33,919 bases of DNA from an uncultured Coriobacteriaceae bacterium (lineage in GTDB: Bacteria > Actinomycetota > Coriobacteriia > Coriobacteriales > Atopobiaceae). Shown one piece after another: positions 1-8,460 of the stretch. Position 1 is the stretch's first letter. Every line of letters starts with the position of its first letter. The stretch spans positions 1 to 33,919 of the forward strand of contig CADBMC010000026.1 of assembly GCA_902795635.1 (NCBI GenBank), written 5' to 3'. A program made the translations under genes and the position numbers. A model generated the notes under the pieces. The model saw nothing but the letters and a program-made list of their open reading frames with translations. It had not been told where the DNA came from and made no database searches.

Positions 1-1
1 G

Positions 2-787
2 TATCAGGAGCGGCATACGGTGTCCCGTCTCGTGGGCGCGCCTCCGGGATACGTGGGGTACGACGAGGGCGGCCAGCTCACCGAGGCCGTGCGCAGGCGT
101 CCCTACAGCGTCGTGCTGCTGGACGAGATGGAGAAGGCCCATCCGGACGTCTTCAACATCCTGCTGCAGGTGCTCGATGACGGCCGGCTCACCGACGGCC
201 AGGGCCGCGTGGTGAGCTTCAAGAACACGATCATCATCATGACCTCGAACGTGGGCAGCCAGTTCATAGCCGCCGCCGGCGCGTCCGAGGACCCCGACGA
301 GGTGCAGCGCCAGGTGAACGACGCCCTGCGCGCCACCTTCAAGCCGGAGTTCCTGAACCGCATCGACGACGTGGTGGTGTTCCACCCGTTGGGGCTCGAG
401 GACATCGAGAAGATCGTGGACATCCAGCTGGCCGACGTCCGCAAGCGCCTGGACCGCGAGCGCATCTCGCTCGAGCTCACGCCTGCCGCGCTCGAGTCGC
501 TCTCGCTCGACGGGCTCGACCCGGTGTATGGCGCGCGTCCGCTCAAGAGGCTCATCCAGAACCAGGTTGTGGACAACGTCGCGAACCTGATCATCGACGG
601 GCGGCTCGCCGAGGGCGACACCGTGAAGGTGGACGTGGACGGCAACAACCGCTTCTTCGCCGTGCGCGACGAGGAGGCGAGCGAGCGCAGCCGCCAGCGC
701 GCAGCCGAGCAGGTGGCGGCCGAGGGTCACTCGTATGGGAGCGGCGGCGACGCCGGCGGCGCCGTGGAGCCGGACTCAGTGGAGTAG
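2..787 (+). CDS. clpB: ATP-dependent disaggregase ClpB, C-terminal part (5' truncated)
   Basis: This is the second AAA+ module and C-terminus of ClpB, the Hsp100 disaggregase that works with DnaK to pull apart aggregated protein in the cytoplasm. The reading frame is open to the window edge, so the start, the N domain, NBD1, the middle coiled coil and the NBD2 Walker A are outside. Visible, counting from the GTG codon at base 20: pore loop GYVG (10-13), Walker B with LLDE (33-36), sensor-1 TSNVGS, the [11 protein letters not shown] segment with the arginine finger, and sensor-2 GARPLKR. The tail after about residue 215 is hydrophilic and rich in Ala, Gly and Glu. The spacing and the [13 protein letters not shown] block fit ClpB better than ClpA or ClpC. 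An internal GTG at base 20 is not the true start, because conserved ClpB residues continue upstream in frame. It ends in TAG. A G/C-rich hairpin follows about 55 bases later. Confidence 0.95.
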   Translation, partial: YQERHTVSRLVGAPPGYVGYDEGGQLTEAVRRRPYSVVLLDEMEKAHPDVFNILLQVLDDGRLTDGQGRVVSFKNTIIIMTSNVGSQFIAAAGASEDPDEVQRQVNDALRATFKPEFLNRIDDVVVFHPLGLEDIEKIVDIQLADVRKRLDRERISLELTPAALESLSLDGLDPVYGARPLKRLIQNQVVDNVANLIIDGRLAEGDTVKVDVDGNNRFFAVRDEEASERSRQRAAEQVAAEGHSYGSGGDAGGAVEPDSVE

Positions 788-841
788 CCCGGGCATTGGC
801 GCAGGGGAGCCGTAGCAGTCCGCAGGGCCGCGCGAAATGAG

Positions 842-875
842 GGGCAGGGTTCCGGGAGCATCCGGGGCCCTGCCC
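842..875 (+). terminator. Possible terminator after clpB
   Basis: An 8-bp perfect inverted repeat, GGGCAGGG (842-849) and CCCTGCCC (868-875), with an 18-base loop, followed by only a short T/C-rich stretch (TTCTC). It lies about 55 bases after the clpB stop. The weak T-tract keeps this tentative. Confidence 0.45.
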
Positions 876-940
876 TTCTCGCGTCTTGGCGAGGCCGCGC
901 CGCCCGTTGCCCTGAGGCCGCGGGCCTCATGAACGTCGGG

Positions 941-946
941 GATAAT
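941..946 (+). promoter_or_regulatory. Candidate -10 element for sdaA
   Basis: GATAAT stands in the 275-base gap between clpB and sdaA, about 115 bases before the sdaA start. No convincing -35 is seen. The rest of the gap holds only the clpB hairpin and the sdaA ribosome binding site. Confidence 0.25.
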
Positions 947-1062
947 GGGGAGCCGTAGGGCGGCGTCCGTGCCGGACCGCGCCCCAAGGCTGCGGCCCCG
1001 GCACCCCTCGTGCGAGCACGAGCCGTCGCCCGCATGGCCCGAGCCCAGGAGGCGCATCTCGC

Positions 1063-2640
1063 ATGATGACGACGTCGGCGTTCGAGATCCTCGGCCCCAT
1101 CATGGTGGGGCCCTCGTCCTCGCACACGGCGGGCGCGCTGAGGATAGCCCTCGTCGCGCGCTCGCTGGGCCCCGCGCCTCTCGCGCGCGTCCGCTTCACG
1201 CTCTACAACTCGTTCGCGCGCACCTACCACGGCCACGGCACGGACCGGGCGCTCGTGGCGGGCGTCATCGGGCTCGCGCCCGACGACGTTCGCGTGCGCG
1301 ACTCGTTCGAGATGGCGCGCGAGCAGGGGCTCGACTTCTCCTTCGAGACGTCCGACGAGGGGACGGGGCTCCATCCCAACACCGTGACCATCGCCATGGA
1401 GGGCGTCGACGGCACCGCCATGTCCGTCACCGGCGAGTCGCTCGGCGGCGGGCGCATCCGCATCAGCTCCGTCGACGGCATCCCCGTGGAGCTTACGGGG
1501 GACTATCCCACGCTGCTCGTCGCGCATCGCGACCGGCCCGGCGTGCTGGCCGCGCTCACGAGCGGGCTCTCCGCCGCGGGCGTCAACATCGCCACCATGC
1601 GCACCTTCCGCGAGAGCCGCGGCGGCCGCGCCTACACCGTGTTCGAGCTGGATGAGGGCGTGGGCGACGAGCTCCTGGGCTACCTGCGCCTCGCGCCTGG
1701 CATCGCGCTGGCGAACCTCGTGGACATCCCCGGCTCCGCCACCGTGGCGCCCGACGGCACGATATGCGACGGCTTCGACACGGGCGCACAGCTCCTGGCC
1801 CTCTGCGAGGCGAGCGGCCTCACGATCGGCCAGACCATGCGCCGCCGCGAGCAGGAGCTCTCGCCCGAGGCCGACGTGGACGCGGCCATGGCGCAGGTGC
1901 TCGAGGCCATGCGCGAGGAGACGGCCGACGCGATACGGGACCCAAAGCCGTCGCTCGGCGGCCTCATCGGCGGGCAGGCGAGGGCCGTGGCAGAGGGGGC
2001 GCCTCGGCTCGCGGGCGCGCTCATGGGCGAGACGCTCACCAGGGCGGTTGCCGCTGCGATGGCCGTCATCGAGCGCTCCGCCACCATGGGCGTCATCGTG
2101 GCCGCCCCCACCGCGGGCTCCGCGGGCGTCGTGCCCGGCTCCGTGCTCGCCGTGGCCGACGCCGTGGGCGCGGACGACGAGCGCATCGCCTTCGCGCTCT
2201 GGAACGCCTGCGCCGTCGGGGCGATCGTCGCGCGGTGCGCCTCGGTCTCCGGGGCCGAGGGCGGCTGCCAGGCCGAGGTGGGGACCGCAGCCGCGATGGC
2301 GGCGTCGGCCGTCGCCGAGCTCATGGGCGCCGACCCCGCGACCTGCCTCTCGGCGGCCTCGACGGCCATCTCCAACCTGCTCGGGCTCGTGTGCGACCCC
2401 GTGCGCGGCCTGGTCGAGCACCCCTGCCAGGACCGCAACGCCATCGGCGTCGCCGACGCCGTGAGCGCGGCGCAGCTCGCCCTCTCCGGCGTGCTCGACC
2501 CGCTGCCCTTCGACGAGGTGGTGGGAGCCATGCGGTCCGTGGGCCTCTCGATTCCCGCGACGCTGCGCGAGACGGCGCTCGGAGGGCTCGCGGCCGCACC
2601 CTCCGCCTGCGGCGCCTGCAGCCGCTGCGAGGGGCGGTAG
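1063..2640 (+). CDS. sdaA: L-serine ammonia-lyase (dehydratase), iron-sulfur type, single chain
   Basis: Converts L-serine to pyruvate and ammonia with an oxygen-labile [4Fe-4S] cluster, an energy-yielding step in anaerobic amino-acid users. The 525-aa chain joins parts that are separate in Bacillus (SdaAB/SdaAA). A beta domain (1-about 145, with GPIMVGPSSSHTAGA near the start) leads to an ACT-like region (about 148-215, starting LLVAHRDRPGVLA), then the alpha catalytic domain (about 235-515). Likely cluster ligands are C402 (GGCQAEVG), C444 (VCDPVRG) and C455 (HPCQDRN), the spacing expected for the family. The extreme C-terminus carries three more cysteines (C516, C519, C522); in related enzymes a C-terminal cysteine tail occupies the active site as a self-inhibitor, so that is plausible here. 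Start: ATG 1063 follows AGGAGG at 1047-1052; ATG 1066 is the only close alternative. Its TAG stop lies in the loop of a 15-bp hairpin shared with the convergent ABC gene. Confidence 0.95.
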   Translation: MMTTSAFEILGPIMVGPSSSHTAGALRIALVARSLGPAPLARVRFTLYNSFARTYHGHGTDRALVAGVIGLAPDDVRVRDSFEMAREQGLDFSFETSDEGTGLHPNTVTIAMEGVDGTAMSVTGESLGGGRIRISSVDGIPVELTGDYPTLLVAHRDRPGVLAALTSGLSAAGVNIATMRTFRESRGGRAYTVFELDEGVGDELLGYLRLAPGIALANLVDIPGSATVAPDGTICDGFDTGAQLLALCEASGLTIGQTMRRREQELSPEADVDAAMAQVLEAMREETADAIRDPKPSLGGLIGGQARAVAEGAPRLAGALMGETLTRAVAAAMAVIERSATMGVIVAAPTAGSAGVVPGSVLAVADAVGADDERIAFALWNACAVGAIVARCASVSGAEGGCQAEVGTAAAMAASAVAELMGADPATCLSAASTAISNLLGLVCDPVRGLVEHPCQDRNAIGVADAVSAAQLALSGVLDPLPFDEVVGAMRSVGLSIPATLRETALGGLAAAPSACGACSRCEGR

Positions 2641-2655
2641 CCCCTCGCAGCGGCT
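2620..2655. terminator. Convergent hairpin spanning both stop codons (sdaA / ABC exporter)
   Basis: A perfect 15-bp inverted repeat (2620-2634 with 2641-2655) encloses a 6-base loop, CGGTAG. The sdaA stop is in the loop, and the first two bases of the convergent ABC gene's stop complement (CTA, 2654-2656) lie in the right arm. No U-tract follows on either side, so this is either a bidirectional terminator of the high-GC kind or a 3'-end stabiliser. The stem encodes the last codons of both proteins. Confidence 0.7.
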
Positions 2656-4519
2656 ACTCGAACTGGGACTCGTACAGCTGGGCGTAGAAGCCGCGCCGTG
2701 CGAGGAGCTCCTCGTGGGTGCCCTGCTCCACGATGTCGCCGTCGCGAAGCACCAGGATCTCGTCGGCGTTCTTGATGGTCGAGAGCCGGTGGGCTATGAC
2801 GAAGCTGGTGCGGCCCGCCATGAGCTTGTCCATGGCGCGCTGGATGCGCCACTCGGTGCGGGTGTCCACGTTGGAGGTGGCCTCGTCCAGGATCAGGATG
2901 GGGCGGTCGGCGAGCACGGCGCGCGCGATGGTGAGCAGCTGCCGCTGCCCTTGGCTTATGTTGGTGGCGCCCTCGTCCAGCTCGAAGCCGTAGCCGCCGG
3001 GAAGCGTCTTTATGAAGTGCTCGCAGTGCGCGTAGCGCGCGGCGGCCTCCACCTCCTCGTCGGTGGCGTCCAGCCGGCCGAAGCGGATGTTCTCGCGGAT
3101 GCTCCCCTTGAAGAGCCATGCGTCCTGCAGCACCATGGCGAAGTTCTGCCGCAGGTCGGCCCGCGCCACGTCGCGCACGTCGTGGCCGTCGATGGCGAGC
3201 GAGCCCTCGTCCACGTCGTAGAAGCGCAGCAGCAGCTTCATGAGGGTCGTCTTGCCGGCGCCGGTGGGCCCCACGATGGCCACGGTGCGGCCGGGCTCCG
3301 CCTCCGCGGAGAAGTCGTGGATGATCATCTGGCCCGGCAGATAGCCGAAGGAAACATGGTCGAAGTCCACGGTGCCCGCGGCATGGCCGATGCGCTCCGC
3401 GGGCTCGCCCGTGGCGGGGTCGAGGGCGGCCGTCTCCTGCTCCTCGGGGGCGTCCAGGAACTCGAAGACGCGCTCGGCGCAGGCCGCCATCTGTTGCAGC
3501 ACGTTGGACACGGTGGCGAGCTGCGTGATGGGCTGGGTGAAGTTCTTCACGTACTGGATGAAGGCCTGGATGTCTCCCGGCTGGATGGCGCCCGTCACCG
3601 CAAGGCCCGCGCCCACGACCACGACGCCCACGTAGCCCATGTTGCCCACGAGGTTCATGAGCGGCTGCATGAGGCCGGAGAGGAACTGGCTCTTCCACGC
3701 GCTCTCGTAGAGATCGTCGTTCTCCCTCTCGAAGCGCTCCACGGCGCGCTCGCCGCGGTTGAAGGCCTGGATCACCACCTGGCCCGAGAAGTCCTCCTCC
3801 ACGCGCCCGTTCACCGCTCCGAGCTGCTTCTGCTGCAGGCGGAAGTAGCGCTGCGACCGGCGGATGAGCACGCCCAGGATGAGCGCCGAGACGGGAAGGG
3901 TCACGAAGGTCACGCCCGCGAGCGGCACCGAGATGGAGAGCATCATGACGGCTACGCCCACCACCTGCGTGATGGAGGTGACGAGCTGGATGAGGCCCTG
4001 GTTGAGCGTCTGGCTCAGGGTGTCCACGTCGTTGGTCATGCGGGAGAGAACGTCGCCCTTCGAGATGGCCTTGCCGTCGAAGTAGGAGAGCGGCACCTTC
4101 GAGATCTTGTCGGCGATCTGGCCACGCATGCGGTACACGACCTTCTGCGTGACGCCCGTCATGATCCAGCTCTGGATGCCAGTCGCCGCGGCGCTTGCCA
4201 GGTAGATGACGAGCAGCGTCGCAAGTATGCGCCAGATGAGGGCGAAGTCGATGCCGCCCGTGCCGGCGGCCGCCTCCTGCGCCCCGCGTATGACCTCGGT
4301 GGTCGCGTTGCCCAGGACCTTGGGGCCCACCACCGAGAACACCACCGATGCCATGGCCAGCACCACCGCGGCCACGAGTCCCACGCGATACGGCCCCATG
4401 TAGCGCAGGAGCTTGAGCGTGGTGCCCTTGAAGTCCTTGGCCTTCTCGCCGGCGGCCATGCGGCCTCCCGGGCCGCGCTGCCCCGTGGCCTTCCTGGGCT
4501 GTTGCGTCCCCTCTGCCAT
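2654..4519 (-). CDS. ABC multidrug-type exporter half-transporter, catalytic-site subunit
   Basis: Six-helix membrane domain followed by a nucleotide-binding domain, 621 aa, of the type that forms a heterodimer with the product of the gene just upstream. A charged cytoplasmic N-tail (1-35) precedes the membrane domain (about 38-340). NBD motifs: Walker A GPTGAGKTT (417-425), signature ISQGQ (521-525, Q replacing the first G of LSGGQ), Walker B ILILDE with catalytic E546, and switch His H577 (IAHR). The catalytic Glu and His are intact here but changed in the partner, the asymmetry known from TM287/288-type exporters. There the non-standard signature of this subunit faces the degenerate Walker B of the other. 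ATG 4519 follows GGAGGTGG and lies 2 bases after the partner's stop, so translation is probably coupled. Substrate cannot be told from sequence. Control is probably by the MarR protein that heads the operon. Confidence 0.9.
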   Translation of the reverse strand: MAEGTQQPRKATGQRGPGGRMAAGEKAKDFKGTTLKLLRYMGPYRVGLVAAVVLAMASVVFSVVGPKVLGNATTEVIRGAQEAAAGTGGIDFALIWRILATLLVIYLASAAATGIQSWIMTGVTQKVVYRMRGQIADKISKVPLSYFDGKAISKGDVLSRMTNDVDTLSQTLNQGLIQLVTSITQVVGVAVMMLSISVPLAGVTFVTLPVSALILGVLIRRSQRYFRLQQKQLGAVNGRVEEDFSGQVVIQAFNRGERAVERFERENDDLYESAWKSQFLSGLMQPLMNLVGNMGYVGVVVVGAGLAVTGAIQPGDIQAFIQYVKNFTQPITQLATVSNVLQQMAACAERVFEFLDAPEEQETAALDPATGEPAERIGHAAGTVDFDHVSFGYLPGQMIIHDFSAEAEPGRTVAIVGPTGAGKTTLMKLLLRFYDVDEGSLAIDGHDVRDVARADLRQNFAMVLQDAWLFKGSIRENIRFGRLDATDEEVEAAARYAHCEHFIKTLPGGYGFELDEGATNISQGQRQLLTIARAVLADRPILILDEATSNVDTRTEWRIQRAMDKLMAGRTSFVIAHRLSTIKNADEILVLRDGDIVEQGTHEELLARRGFYAQLYESQFE

Positions 4520-4521
4520 TC

Positions 4522-6276
4522 CTACTCCACCTCCCCAAGGCCGAGCTCCTCGTCGCTGAGCTGGCTCTTCGCGATCTCCAGATACTCGGGGCAGCTGTGC
4601 AGGAGCTCCTCGTGCGTCCCCCGTCCCACGACGCGGCCCTCGTCGAGCACGATGATCTGGTCGGCTCCCATGACGGTGGCGATGCGCTGCGCCACCACGA
4701 GCACTGCCGTCCCGGCCTTCTCGCGCGCGAGCGCCTGGCGCAGGCGGGCGTCCGTGGCGTAGTCGAGCGCAGAGAAGGAATCGTCCAGCACGAGGACCTC
4801 GGGGCGCAGGGCACGCGCGCGGGCTATGGACAGGCGCTGGCGCTGGCCGCCCGAGACGTTCGTGCCTCCCTGAGCGATCGTGGCCTCGAGGCCGTCCTCC
4901 TTATGCCCCACGAGCTCAGATGCCTGGGCAACGTCGATGGCGTGGAGCAGGTCGTCCTCGCTGGCCTCGTCCGTGCCGAAGGCGACGTTGGAGGCGATGG
5001 TGCCCGAGAAGAGGAAGCCCTGCTGGGGCACGTAGCCCACGCGCGAGCGCAGGTCGGAGAGGGACATCGTGCGGATGTCCACGCCATCGAGCGCGATCGC
5101 GCCTGCCGTGGGGTCGTAGAGGCGGGGGACCAGCTGCACGAGCGTCGACTTGCCCGAGCCCGTGGAGCCGACGATGGCCGTGACCTTGCCGGGAGCGGTC
5201 GCAAGGCTCACGTCGCTCACCACGTCGCCCTCGGCGTCCGGATAGCGGAAGCTCACATGGTCGAAGGCCAAACGGCCGCGCGGGGCGTCGGGGGCGGGCG
5301 AGACGGGGCTCTCGGGCTCCGCCACCGCGGGCGTCACCTCGAGGACCTCCTGCACGCGCCCGACGGACACCTCGGCGCGCGGAAGGATGACCGCCACCAT
5401 CGAGAGGATGAGGAAGCTCATCACGATCATCATGGCGTAGCTGATGAAGGCCATCATGTCGCCTGCCTGCATGGCGCCCTCGGCGACCCCGTGCGAGCCG
5501 AACCACACGATGGCGATGGTGGCCACGTTCATCACGAGCATCATGAGCGGCATCATGAGCGTCATCGCGCGGTTCACGAAGAGCTGCGCGTCGCGAAGGT
5601 CGCCGGACGCCTCGCCGAAGCGCTCGAGCTCATGACCCTGCCGTCCGAAGGCGCGGATGGTCATGATGCCGTCGAGCATCTCGCGTGCGAGCAGGTTCAC
5701 GCGGTCCACCAGCGACTGCATGACCTTGAAGCGCGGCATGGTGAGGCCGAAGAGCACCACCACGATGCCGAGCACGGCGAGAAGCGACGCGCCCACGATC
5801 CAGGCGAGCCCGCCGCCCATGCTCACGACCTGCACGACGGCGACCACGCCCATGACCGGTGCGAACATTACCATGCGAAGCATGATCACGACCATGTTCT
5901 GGATCTGCTGCACGTCGTTGGTGCAGCGCGTGATGAGCGACGACTGCGAGAAGCGGTTCACCTCCGCAGGCGAGAAGGACATCACCTTGGCGAAGACCTC
6001 GCGGCGCAGGTCGCGCGAGACGGCGGCCGCCACGCGCGACGCGATGAGCCCCGAGAGCACGGCCGCGGCGAGCGAGCCGGCGCAGAAGCCGAACATGACG
6101 AGGGCCATGTGCCCTAGGTAGGAGGCGTTGCCTGCCTCGGAGCCCACCACGCCCACGTTCACGATGTCGGACATGTAGCGCGGAAGCGACAGCTCGCAGA
6201 GCGCCTGCACGACCAGGAGCGCGAACACGGCGAGGACCTCGCCCACGTGCCCGCGGAGGAGCCTAGCGAGCCTCAT
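4522..6276 (-). CDS. ABC multidrug-type exporter half-transporter, degenerate-site subunit
   Basis: 584-aa exporter half: six-helix membrane domain (about 12-310) plus NBD (about 335-575). Walker A GSTGSGKST (370-378) and signature VSGGQ (474-478) are normal. Walker B reads LVLDD, placing D499 where the catalytic Glu belongs, and the switch-loop His is Gln (Q530, in VAQR). Both substitutions mark the ATPase-poor site of heterodimeric exporters of the TM287/288 and BmrCD type, so the two adjacent genes should form one transporter with one consensus and one degenerate ATP site. Start: an in-frame ATG at 6309 would add 11 residues, but ATG 6276 has GAGAAGG at good spacing and begins in the usual family way (MRLARLL). 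With this start the gene overlaps the marR end by 14 bases, implying coupled translation. Confidence 0.9.
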   Translation of the reverse strand: MRLARLLRGHVGEVLAVFALLVVQALCELSLPRYMSDIVNVGVVGSEAGNASYLGHMALVMFGFCAGSLAAAVLSGLIASRVAAAVSRDLRREVFAKVMSFSPAEVNRFSQSSLITRCTNDVQQIQNMVVIMLRMVMFAPVMGVVAVVQVVSMGGGLAWIVGASLLAVLGIVVVLFGLTMPRFKVMQSLVDRVNLLAREMLDGIMTIRAFGRQGHELERFGEASGDLRDAQLFVNRAMTLMMPLMMLVMNVATIAIVWFGSHGVAEGAMQAGDMMAFISYAMMIVMSFLILSMVAVILPRAEVSVGRVQEVLEVTPAVAEPESPVSPAPDAPRGRLAFDHVSFRYPDAEGDVVSDVSLATAPGKVTAIVGSTGSGKSTLVQLVPRLYDPTAGAIALDGVDIRTMSLSDLRSRVGYVPQQGFLFSGTIASNVAFGTDEASEDDLLHAIDVAQASELVGHKEDGLEATIAQGGTNVSGGQRQRLSIARARALRPEVLVLDDSFSALDYATDARLRQALAREKAGTAVLVVAQRIATVMGADQIIVLDEGRVVGRGTHEELLHSCPEYLEIAKSQLSDEELGLGEVE

Positions 6277-6760
6277 CGGCACCACCTTCTCCCATGGGGC
6301 ACCCGGCATCGTGCTGGCGTGCCGGCATGACCTGCGCCAGGCGGCCGATGAGGCGCACGAGCTCGCGTGCGTCCTCCTCGCCCAACTCGCGCAGGACCTT
6401 CGCGATGTACTCGTTGACCTTCTCGAAGCGACGTTCGACCTCCGTCTCGCCCTCGTCGGTGAGCCGGACGGTCACGCTGCGCCGGTCGTTGGGGCTCGGC
6501 TGGCGAGCGACGAGGCCCCTTCCCTCGAGCTGGTCGATCGTCTTCGTGATGCGTGCCGTCGACACCTGGCACGCCCGTGCCAGCGCCGTGGGCGTCATGC
6601 CCGCGGGGTTGTGATGGAGCATGTGCAGCGCGTTCATCTCGCCGCGCATCTCGATGTCCTTCGGGCGACGCTCATGGCCGCGGGCCGTCTGAAGCGCTCG
6701 CCCGGAGGCCATGAGCTCCCTTGCCAGCTCGGACCAGTCGGTCTCGTCTTCTGCTGCCAT
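6263..6760 (-). CDS. MarR-family transcriptional regulator
   Basis: A 165-aa winged-helix regulator, first gene of the operon with the two ABC exporter genes. Residues 40-105 hold the DNA-binding domain, with recognition-helix segment VSTARITKTIDQLEGRGLV and wing PNDRRSVTVRLTDEG; helices on both sides make the dimer interface. MarR proteins usually repress their own operon and release DNA on binding a small aromatic ligand, so a role in drug-inducible export is the natural inference. A longer frame from 6820 exists, but ATG 6760 has an excellent ribosome site (GAGAGGAG, 6-7 bases away). The C-tail (HDAGCPMGEGG) is Gly-rich with one Cys. The upstream gap has a dyad, CGTTT-N15-AAACG, that could be its operator. 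Ligand and true targets are unknown. Confidence 0.9.
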   Translation of the reverse strand: MAAEDETDWSELARELMASGRALQTARGHERRPKDIEMRGEMNALHMLHHNPAGMTPTALARACQVSTARITKTIDQLEGRGLVARQPSPNDRRSVTVRLTDEGETEVERRFEKVNEYIAKVLRELGEEDARELVRLIGRLAQVMPARQHDAGCPMGEGGADEAR

Positions 6761-6776
6761 GTCGTTCTCCTCTCGA

Positions 6777-6801
6777 CGTTTGAAATTAATGACGTTAAAC
6801 G
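6777..6801 (-). promoter_or_regulatory. Candidate MarR operator dyad
   Basis: CGTTT (6777-6781), 15 bases, then AAACG (6797-6801), in an AT-rich island between the candidate -10 (6809-6814) and the marR start. The half-site centres are 20 bp apart, two helical turns. A second small palindrome, ATGCC-taac-GGCAT, lies at 6829-6842. Position fits autorepression, but the arms are short. Confidence 0.4.
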
Positions 6802-6808
6802 ATTCGAG

Positions 6809-6814
6809 ATGATA
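6809..6814 (-). promoter_or_regulatory. Candidate -10 element of the marR-ABC operon
   Basis: Read on the minus strand this is TATCAT, about 50 bases before the marR start and just upstream of the dyad. No good -35 is seen. The same hexamer appears before 7056 and before prfA. Confidence 0.35.
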
Positions 6815-7020
6815 CTCCATAGGGAGAGATGCCTAACGGCATTAGCAAGAAGTTGGATGCACACAGCCTCTTCACTACTTGATGGGGTTGGCAACCTCGC
6901 GCGAGCAGGCGCTGAGCTGGGTTCCTGCTTCGACTCCGCATGGCCGCCTTGGTGCCGCCGCCCGGAAGGGGTGCGCCCCGGCGACGGGGCCGCTCCAAGC
7001 GCCGACGCGGTCCTTGCTAC

Positions 7021-7026
7021 TATCAT
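7021..7026 (+). promoter_or_regulatory. Candidate -10 element before the zinc-ribbon gene
   Basis: TATCAT 29 bases before the start codon, followed by a strong ribosome site (GGGAGG, 7045-7050). No recognisable -35. The rest of the 295-base gap with marR (6761-7055) holds only the marR control region and otherwise unremarkable GC-rich sequence. Confidence 0.35.
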
Positions 7027-7055
7027 GATCGGAACTTTCTCGTTGGGAGGCTCGC

Positions 7056-8441
7056 ATGAGGTGCCCCTACTGCGGACACGAGAACGAATCCTTCCGGCGC
7101 TACTGCGCCGAGTGCGGCGCCCTTCTGCCGAAGGAGGGCGAGGAGGCGCCGGACGGCCTTGCGGGCACGGACGTCGCCGGCTTCGACGATCCCGATGCCA
7201 CGCAGGTCGTCCCAAGGGATGCCGCCGGTGGCGCGGACGGCCTCCGCGGCCAGGACGGCGCCGCGGGCCACGATGCGGACGAGACCGTCCTCAAGCCGCT
7301 GCCCGTCCATTCGACAATGCGCGGTGCCGACGCGCGGTGGGCCGAGGCCAAGGCGGAGGCGAACGTCCATGCCGCCGCGGAGGACATACGCGCACGCGGC
7401 AGGCAAGGCGGCCAGGACGCCCCGGACGATGACGAGCGCGACGGAAGGCGTTGGGTCCCTCTGGCCATAGGCGTGACGATGGGCATCGTCGCCGTGATCT
7501 TCCTTCTGCTGGCGGTGGGGATGTGCTCGTCCGGGCCGACCACGAGCAACGTGGCCACGACGCTCGACGCCGAGACGGAGGCTGCGCAGACGGAAGCCGC
7601 CACGACGGAGGCCGCGACCACCGAGACTGCCCAGGTGAGCGTGCGAGGCTCGCTCGGCGAGTACTCGTGGGACGAGCTCGGCCAGATAGCGGACCTCATC
7701 GCCGCCGCCCCCACTCGTGACGAGGCGGTCTCGATAGCAGAGGAATACCACCTGCTCAACGAGGACGGCAGCTGCACGGGCGACACGAAGCAGGTCACGC
7801 TTGCCGACGGCACGCAGGCGAGCTTCGCCGTGGCCGACGTCTACCACGACGACGTGGCGGACGGCTCGAGCGCCTCGGGCAAGGCGGGCATCACCTTCAT
7901 CGCCACGACCTGCCCCGCCGCCCATGCCATGAGCGACGAGAACACGAACGGGGGAGGCTGGGAGGCATCCGGCCTGCGCGCCTGGCTCAACTCGGACGAC
8001 GGGATGCTGGGCGACCTGCCCGAGGACCTCCGCGCGCAGGTCGTGCCCGTCTCCAAGCTCACGAACAACGCGGGCAACACGCTGAGCACCTCGGACGTCA
8101 CGGCCACCACGGACTACCTGTGGGTCCCCTCGGTGAAGGAGGTCGTGGGCGACGTGGACTGGCTGTGGTCCTCCGACGCGGACAACTCCTCGGCCTACAA
8201 CGCCGTCATGAACGCAGAAGGCGAGCAGTACCTCTGCTTCCAGGGGCTCGGGCTCTCGAACGCGGGCGACAACGATTCCCTGCAGCTTACGTCCGCCTCG
8301 GGCGATGCGTGCTCCTGGTGGCTCAGGTCCTCCTCCGCCAGCGTGTCGGACCACCTCCGCTACGTGGACGAGGACGGGGACGCCTCGCGGTTCGGCGACG
8401 CCACCGACGAGCACGGCGTTGCGTTCGGGTTCTGCCTGTAG
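7056..8441 (+). CDS. Zinc-ribbon membrane protein with extracellular DUF6273-like domain
   Basis: A 461-aa protein of unknown function. Residues 1-22 are a zinc ribbon (C3-x2-C6 and C17-x2-C20). Next come an acidic, probably disordered stretch (25-130), one membrane helix (133-156), a Thr/Ala/Glu linker with repeated TEAAT-like units (160-192), and an outer domain (about 200-461). The ribbon should sit in the cytoplasm and the large domain outside. The outer domain contains RAWLN (308-312), LWVPS (355-359) and WWLRS (421-425), followed by a short C-terminal strand. That pattern is typical of DUF6273, a domain often found in surface or cell-wall-associated proteins of gut Firmicutes and Actinobacteria. 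A 76-aa gene follows 19 bases later, so the two are probably one transcript. The domain assignment rests on motif recognition only. A surface sensor or ligand-binding role is a guess. Confidence 0.75.
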   Translation: MRCPYCGHENESFRRYCAECGALLPKEGEEAPDGLAGTDVAGFDDPDATQVVPRDAAGGADGLRGQDGAAGHDADETVLKPLPVHSTMRGADARWAEAKAEANVHAAAEDIRARGRQGGQDAPDDDERDGRRWVPLAIGVTMGIVAVIFLLLAVGMCSSGPTTSNVATTLDAETEAAQTEAATTEAATTETAQVSVRGSLGEYSWDELGQIADLIAAAPTRDEAVSIAEEYHLLNEDGSCTGDTKQVTLADGTQASFAVADVYHDDVADGSSASGKAGITFIATTCPAAHAMSDENTNGGGWEASGLRAWLNSDDGMLGDLPEDLRAQVVPVSKLTNNAGNTLSTSDVTATTDYLWVPSVKEVVGDVDWLWSSDADNSSAYNAVMNAEGEQYLCFQGLGLSNAGDNDSLQLTSASGDACSWWLRSSSASVSDHLRYVDEDGDASRFGDATDEHGVAFGFCL

Positions 8442-8460
8442 GGCTACGGAGGTATCCGCG

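Noticed and set aside
1680-4814. Minus-strand open frame of 1044 codons over sdaA and the ABC gene
   Set aside because: A shadow of high-GC third positions. It runs through two well-identified genes, contains no known motif in its own frame apart from a stretch of the real ABC subunit read out of its gene boundaries, and its composition is Arg/Ala-rich nonsense.
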